Assembly: GCF_009727055.1 (NCBI RefSeq)
Contig: NC_052353.1
Span: forward strand, 43,853,979 to 43,917,978
DNA: 64,000 nt
Origin: Benincasa hispida
Lineage: Eukaryota > Streptophyta > Magnoliopsida > Cucurbitales > Cucurbitaceae
Reading direction: 5' to 3'
Shown piece after piece: positions 58,790 to 64,000 of this stretch. The notes below the pieces were generated by a model. It made no database searches and was not told the origin of the DNA. It was given only the letters and a program-made list of their open reading frames with translations. A program made the translations under genes and the position numbers. How positions within the stretch are numbered: position 1 is the stretch's first letter; each line of letters opens with the position of its first letter.

Positions 58790-61700
58790 TTAGCCACCAG
58801 AGTGAGAAACTGGAGTTGTTTCAATATGACCATCCTTTAGAACATGAACAAACTGCTGGGGTAAAGCATGCTCCACCTGTGAGACAGTCATCCAAAGGAA
58901 TATTCATCAACTCTTCTGTCCCATAACCAAAGTAAACAATTTTTATTGATTTACAAAGTTATATATGGACAATAAGACTTTTGAGCTTCAATGTAGGTCC
59001 ATCAACTTTTAATAATTTTTTTTAGTTCACATACTTGATTAGATACAAAATTGAAAAGACGAAAACTTAAAAACAAAATTGCAACCCTCAAATGAAATAA
59101 CTTATTGGATACAAAATGAAAATTGAAGAACCTATTAGACCTTATTAAAGTTTAGGAACTTGATATTTAATAACTTATTAAATATTTTTTTAAGTTGGAA
59201 AAACTTTGACACAAGTCTAAAAGTTTAGGTACTATATTTACCTATTAAACCAACAATTATAAGTGTTAAGGTCCCATTTGGTAACCATTTCGTTTTGGTT
59301 TTTTGTTTTTAAAAATTAAGCCTATAAACATTACTTCCACCTCCAAATTTCTTTATTTGTTATTACTTTTTACCAATGGTTTAAAAAGTCAAGCCAAAAT
59401 CTGAAATCTAAAACAATTAGCTTTTAAAAATTTGTTTTTGTTTTTTAAAATTTGACTAAGAATTCAACTATTGTACTTAGGAAAGATAAATTGGGAGTAA
59501 ATAGGCTTAATTTTCAAAAATAAAATAGTTATCAAATGGGACCTAAACTATTCTTCATGAATTTAACTTGATTTTGACTATGTGTTTGTTTTTTTATATT
59601 TTGTTTTAAAGAAAATAAATGATTATATATTCATAATCACCTATGATTGTGCTAACTTGAGCATAACATAGTTGGTTAAGTCATATCTCCTTAATTAAAA
59701 GGTTAAAGATTCAAATCTCCACCGCTCCTTTTGAGTTAAAAAAAAAAATAATAATAATGATGATGTAAAATTTCAGTCAACTATTTAAAACACTAACTGG
59801 AGGAGTTTTTTTTTTTTTTTTGGGGGGGGGGGGGGGGGGCGGTTTAAAGTTGGCTAAGAGACATTATAATAACCTTGAACAAAAATTGAAACTTTAGACA
59901 AAGTAGTAATCAGTGTATGAACAACTAATACCGACTTGCCTTTGAAAAAAAAAAAACTGAAAGTTCTGATTATACAAAAAATGCACACAATAAAGTATGT
60001 ATAAGATAGAGATATACCCAATCACCATCTGCATCGCTTCCTCGCACCAAAACATTGATTTCACTTGATTTGGCAGTCGTTATGGACGAGTTCAGAGAGC
60101 TGTTGCTTAAATACAATTGACAGCCACCAGTATTATCCACCGAAATAGTGGGAGCCGACCCCTGGATAACCAGAAACTGCTTTATTACATAGATATTAAA
60201 ACAACTTTGTCAACAAAGAATATAATTCTGTCTTTCTTTATTGTATCCTTTATGCCTTATAACAATGCATCATCATATGGCCATGCAAAATGGGAGCATA
60301 TATCGTCCGAAAAAGATACCTGACATTGAATCTCAATGCCATTGCAGTTTACAACCTCACATGCAGCCACAACATCCTGTTATTTTTACCACAAGAAAAC
60401 CAGGCTTACATTAGTTCGTATGAGCTTGACTTCAATGAACTGAAATAGAGTGCCGCTTACTTATTTCGCACTTACAGTGAATACAACTCCTGTCTTACTG
60501 CATTTGTCAATTGTTATGTTATTGACCTTTCCTGCACATAGGTGGAAGGAATGGTATAAGTTGTTCATATATGAGTAGTTTTGAAATGGCTCAATATCAT
60601 GCAAGTGATGTTAAATGAGTGCTTGGAGAGGAGAGTTCAGTAACCAAATCACCTTGAACCTTCAATACAGAATCTTTGCATCCATAAATGTATACCGACT
60701 GTTTTGAATCACAGTCTGATATAACCAAGTCCTTTTTTCCAATTTGGTTCTCGATGGCCCACCTTCAAGGATGCAAGATATGAGGGGGGGAAGTGTAAGA
60801 ATCATAGAGATGTCATTATCTTGAGTAGGGAGGATAATGTTAGGAGACATACTTCCGACCCATTTGAAGCTCGAACTTGGGGTTGGGAGCGACAACTGAC
60901 TTCGACAAAGAAGGCAAATTTTTATGAACAATTTCATTGGCATTGACAATACCAGTTCTCTCTGCTCGGTTTTTCGTCTTCATGTCATCAGTAACTTTTC
61001 TCAGACCTATAATGCAACAGAAACACGAAAAACATAAAGGATATCTGACTGGATACAAATCAATTGACCCTTTTCTAAAGATTATAAATATATAAACAGA
61101 ACAAATTGTACCTTCTGTTACAGACTTTCCTGAGCTAATTTCCTGAAACACAGCAGCCATCCCTTCTTTTGGTCGTGCTGACGCTTGAGAAGTTTCAGTG
61201 CTAAAGAGGGGAGCTGAGGGAGGTGGAGGAGCAGGAGCACTTGGGGCAGAAACATTCGTTGAAGTAGCTGAAGTCATCTTGCCAGCAGGATTCCAAACTG
61301 GTCCCAGAGGATAAAAACTTTTAACATAATCCCTCAAACCTGGCAAGAATAGCTCCTTCATAGCTTTGGCCCACTCAATATGGTTTTGATCTTTGTTTTT
61401 AAACTCCACGAGAATCTAGATTAGAATTTATGATAACTGAGAATGAATACAGCCTTGAAAATATTTATCCAGCTACTCAGCATAGATAAGAAATTTACAG
61501 GAGCTACTAACATCAAGACTGCATTAAATTTCAAATCATACTTCCAATTTTTAAATTTTTCTTGTTCATCAATCTATTTCTTTATGTTGAATCATGGATT
61601 GGCTAAGAGTACAAGGCAGACAAACCACAAACAAAAGAGGATAAATTAAGTTTGTAAATTATAACGAATTGCAAACAAGGTTTAAACTAGCACATACGAG

Positions 61701-63091
61701 TTACCACAAGGCAGAAAGCCATTTTGAGCATGTTTTTATTGCATCATTGAAAACAATTTCTTACATATTTACGTAGGTTGATTAGTGTTCTTTCTTATAT
61801 CATGAATATATCAACTAACGTGCCATATTTAATGTACCTTGTTGCTGTAAAACTCAGCCGTTTGCCAACTTTCCTCAACATGTGCTATGGGCATGCTCAT
61901 ACCTACAAAAAGTATCATAGGGGAATTAGAAGGCTTGAATTGAGGCAACATTTACCATGGAAGAAACGTCATAAATCATTAGGAATCTGAAAAATTGGGC
62001 CTAACTGATTACCTTTGATATTGTTACTAACGTCTAGGACCCACTTCCAAATATGTAATAAAAAACGCAAATTAATTAACGAGTGCTCAATCTTTACATT
62101 TAAAAATGATGTCGATGTCGTTATCATTACTGTTGTAGCATGAAAATTATGAATTAATCACATTTACTATTACCATTACCGTTGTCATTTGATCCTGAAC
62201 GATAATAAAAATAGTAAATGTGTCAAATTCATAATTCTAAGTAAACCTAATAAAAAATATGATTATGTTTGTGATTATAACCATTACAATTGATTTATCA
62301 ATAAAATCTCATTACGATTACACCAATTTTCATTGCGGATTGGTAAACGAGGCCTGAAACTACACATTTCCATCCCTAACATAAAATGAATAATTAAAAA
62401 CATCTTCATACCACACTCTTTTCCCGTATACGCAATCCAGGCTAAAGCCGAGAGAGCATCAGCAACAGTCTTTAAATGGTTAAAGAACTCAGATCTTCTC
62501 CCTGTTGTCAATGTGTTTGCCTTCAAAATCACTTCGTTCAGTGGCTTGAGAAATCCAGCCAACCCCGCAAGATCAGGTTTCTGCAGATCACAAGGAAAGC
62601 ATTCAACCAAACAAAGCGATTCGTTCTGAGCGAGAGACATTGCAAACTTGAGATGCTACTCCATAATTTGTAAATTAACATTATATTTTGAAGATTCTCA
62701 AATAACATAACCACGATTAAAAATCCACGGAAACAAAGATACAGGACAAACAACCTCATCGATCAACGAATTCATCAAATCGTCGTTCAAAAAGGGGGGA
62801 AAAACCGATTACCTTCGCTTGCTTGACCTTAACAAGAAGCTCCTTCTCAACAGAAAAGGCTTCTTCCACAATCCTCGTGGCCTCGAGGACTTGACCTCCT
62901 ATCTTCTCAGCAGCATCGGACACTTTCCGAACGTAATTCCTCATCAGATCCTCAAAAGCCAAAATTGGAGGCTCCGACGCCGCATTGTCGTCACTTTCCA
63001 ATGAAACACCGCGAGTGGAGAACGCGGCCGGAGACAGTGCCTCGAGACGACACACGGCGGATTCAAGACGTTGAATCAATTTCTCCTCCAT
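58790..63091 (-). CDS. CAP1: Adenylyl cyclase-associated protein (cyclase-associated protein, actin monomer recycling)
   Basis: Cytosolic actin-binding protein that recharges ADP-actin and works with cofilin/ADF in filament turnover. Ten exons on the minus strand: 63091-62813, 62580-62412, 61902-61838, 61415-61112, 61006-60853, 60762-60653, 60531-60476, 60376-60320, 60161-60018, 58876-58790. They total 1425 nt, 474 aa, against about 476 aa in Arabidopsis CAP1. All introns are GT-AG and in frame. MEEKLIQRLESAV is the N-terminal coiled segment. The helical CAP_N domain runs to about residue 230 (KPDLAGLAGFLKPLNEV, ALSALAWIAYTGKECG, EESWQ). A proline run APAPPPPSAP (about 237) and WH2-like LRKVTDDMKTKNR follow. 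The beta-helix CAP_C domain begins at FELQMGRKWAIENQ and ends SHSGG. The ATG at 63091 is preceded in frame only by GTG, so it is taken as start. The last intron carries a MITE and a T/G homopolymer block. Confidence 0.95.
59270..59543. mobile_element. Intact Harbinger-type MITE in the last CAP1 intron
   Basis: 274 bp with inverted ends GGTCCCATTTGGTAACCATT and GTTATCAAATGGGACC, flanked by the 3-bp duplication taa. The same family as the three copies in the last G-beta intron (13143-13925). No coding capacity. Confidence 0.85.
59806..59839. repeat. T16-G18 homopolymer block in the last CAP1 intron
   Basis: 16 T followed directly by 18 G. Such a run is hard to sequence, so its length is doubtful. 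If real, the G run could form a G-quadruplex on the plus strand, which is the non-template strand's complement for this gene. Confidence 0.85.
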
Positions 63092-63338
63092 ATCCACGAC
63101 CGGAAACGCAAAAAACTCACTCTCAGAATTCAGATCAGATCCACGAAGAAATGTAAGGAAGAAGATGAATATTCCATTTCAACGATTCCAAATCGAAATC
63201 AAAAGCTTTTAGCTTCGGATTTTAGTTGTTGTTTGGTTGATTTTCTTCTTTAGCGGTTTCAATGATGAAGAGTTCTGCAACTTTGCGCGGGTTCATTCGT
63301 TTTGGTTTACGAAGGGCAATTCCGGGAGTTTGAAGAAT
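63092..63338 (-). promoter_or_regulatory. CAP1 5' flank / probable 5' UTR
   Basis: Region directly upstream of the CAP1 start codon. It is pyrimidine-rich on the gene's strand close to the ATG. No clear TATA box was seen. Confidence 0.4.
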
Positions 63339-63339
63339 T

Positions 63340-63386
63340 ACACGTGGCAATTTTCGAGCAATTTCTAATGGTTGCTTGCCACGTGT
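63340..63386 (-). promoter_or_regulatory. Facing pair of G-boxes upstream of CAP1
   Basis: acacgtggcaa (63340-63350) and ttgccacgtgt (63376-63386) are perfect reverse complements. Each contains CACGTG (63341-63346, 63380-63385), with cores 39 bp apart centre to centre, and they lie about 250-295 bp upstream of the ATG. CACGTGGC is the ABA-response-type G-box recognised by bZIP factors. Function is inferred. Confidence 0.6.
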
Positions 63387-64000
63387 TACCTTTGGGATTA
63401 AAAGAACTACGGGCCGTTTATTTATTTTGTTGGAAGGTAGATAATTTGGAAATAGTTAATAACTATGTTTGTTTTATAAGATTTCTTATTTACCTAATGT
63501 TTTAAAAATATCCTATTTTATAATTAATTTAATATAATTTAAATTTATATAACATATATGTTATAATTAATTTGAATTTCATTTTTAAATTAATATAGTT
63601 TGATTATTTTATTTGTTATCTTCTCGACAAAATAATATATATTGATTTAAGATTTTTTTTTTATAAAAACAAATATTAATCTGAATTTGAATATTTTTCT
63701 AAAAAAAATAAAAAGAACTACAATATAAGGACCTTTTATTATATTATTGTTGTTTTGAAAACTTATTAGGAAAATAGGGTAGTTTTGAAACTAATTAGAG
63801 AAATGTTGTTGTTTTATAGGATCAAGGCTAGAAGTCGAGGGTTGAGAATTCGATGAATATGGAGGTCGAAGGTTGAGAACTCGATAAGCAAAAGAAGAGT
63901 GGGAGTCTAGGTATATAAAGAGGGTTGTCGAAGGTTGAAGTTTCGACATACATAAGTCGAAAATTCAACCCTCGACAAGGAAGATAAGTCGAAGGTTGAA
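63387..64000. other. AT-rich flank ending in GTCGAAGGTTGA repeats
   Basis: 63450-63760 is AT-rich with no gene. From 63830 to the window edge, the word gtcga(a/g)ggttga appears four times directly and once inverted (ttcaaccctcgac), with cga-containing spacers. The array probably continues beyond the window. Confidence 0.6.

Noticed and set aside
63092..63097. Upstream GTG start for CAP1 (two extra residues)
   Set aside because: Plant nuclear genes start at ATG and the family begins MEE; the ATG at 63091 is the natural start.

Overview
This is plant nuclear DNA: intron-rich genes with GT-AG splicing, AT-rich intergenic DNA, LTR retrotransposons, CACTA, hAT and Harbinger-type DNA transposons, and a eukaryotic tRNA gene. 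Three conserved single-copy-type genes could be reconstructed exon by exon, and all match eudicot orthologues closely in length. The MITE families look like ones I associate with Cucurbitaceae, but that is memory-based inference, not proof.

Layout. 1-2580: AT-rich flank with a dead LRR-receptor-kinase fragment and the promoter of the first gene. 2581-8331 (+): coatomer gamma subunit, 18 exons, 887 aa. 8332-12882: AT-rich intergenic DNA with a hAT-type MITE. 12883-16723 (-): heterotrimeric G-protein beta subunit (AGB1 type), 6 exons, 377 aa, with Harbinger-type MITEs nested in its last intron. 16724-19594: its promoter plus a probable gypsy LTR remnant. 19600-48542: one very large, old LTR retrotransposon bounded by an exact 5-bp target duplication (caaga) and filled with later insertions: a solo LTR, a CACTA element carrying cytochrome P450 reductase exon fragments, a degenerate Ty1/copia element with gag-pol, a gypsy LTR fragment, another solo LTR, a truncated LTR and a hAT MITE. 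48548-52399: a minus-strand LTR split by another solo LTR. 52475-53320: a TRIM-like mini-element. 55789-55860 (-): tRNA-Glu(UUC). 58790-63091 (-): adenylyl cyclase-associated protein (CAP1/SRV2), 10 exons, 474 aa, with a facing pair of G-boxes upstream.

The three genes belong to different core processes: COPI vesicle coats, G-protein signalling and actin turnover. They share no evident operon-like or pathway logic; they are neighbours separated by a transposon cluster.

A caution about the assembly: bases 30092-30129 are the synthetic 38-bp mate-pair junction adapter (two Tn5 mosaic ends head to head). Continuity across that point, inside the CACTA element, should not be trusted.
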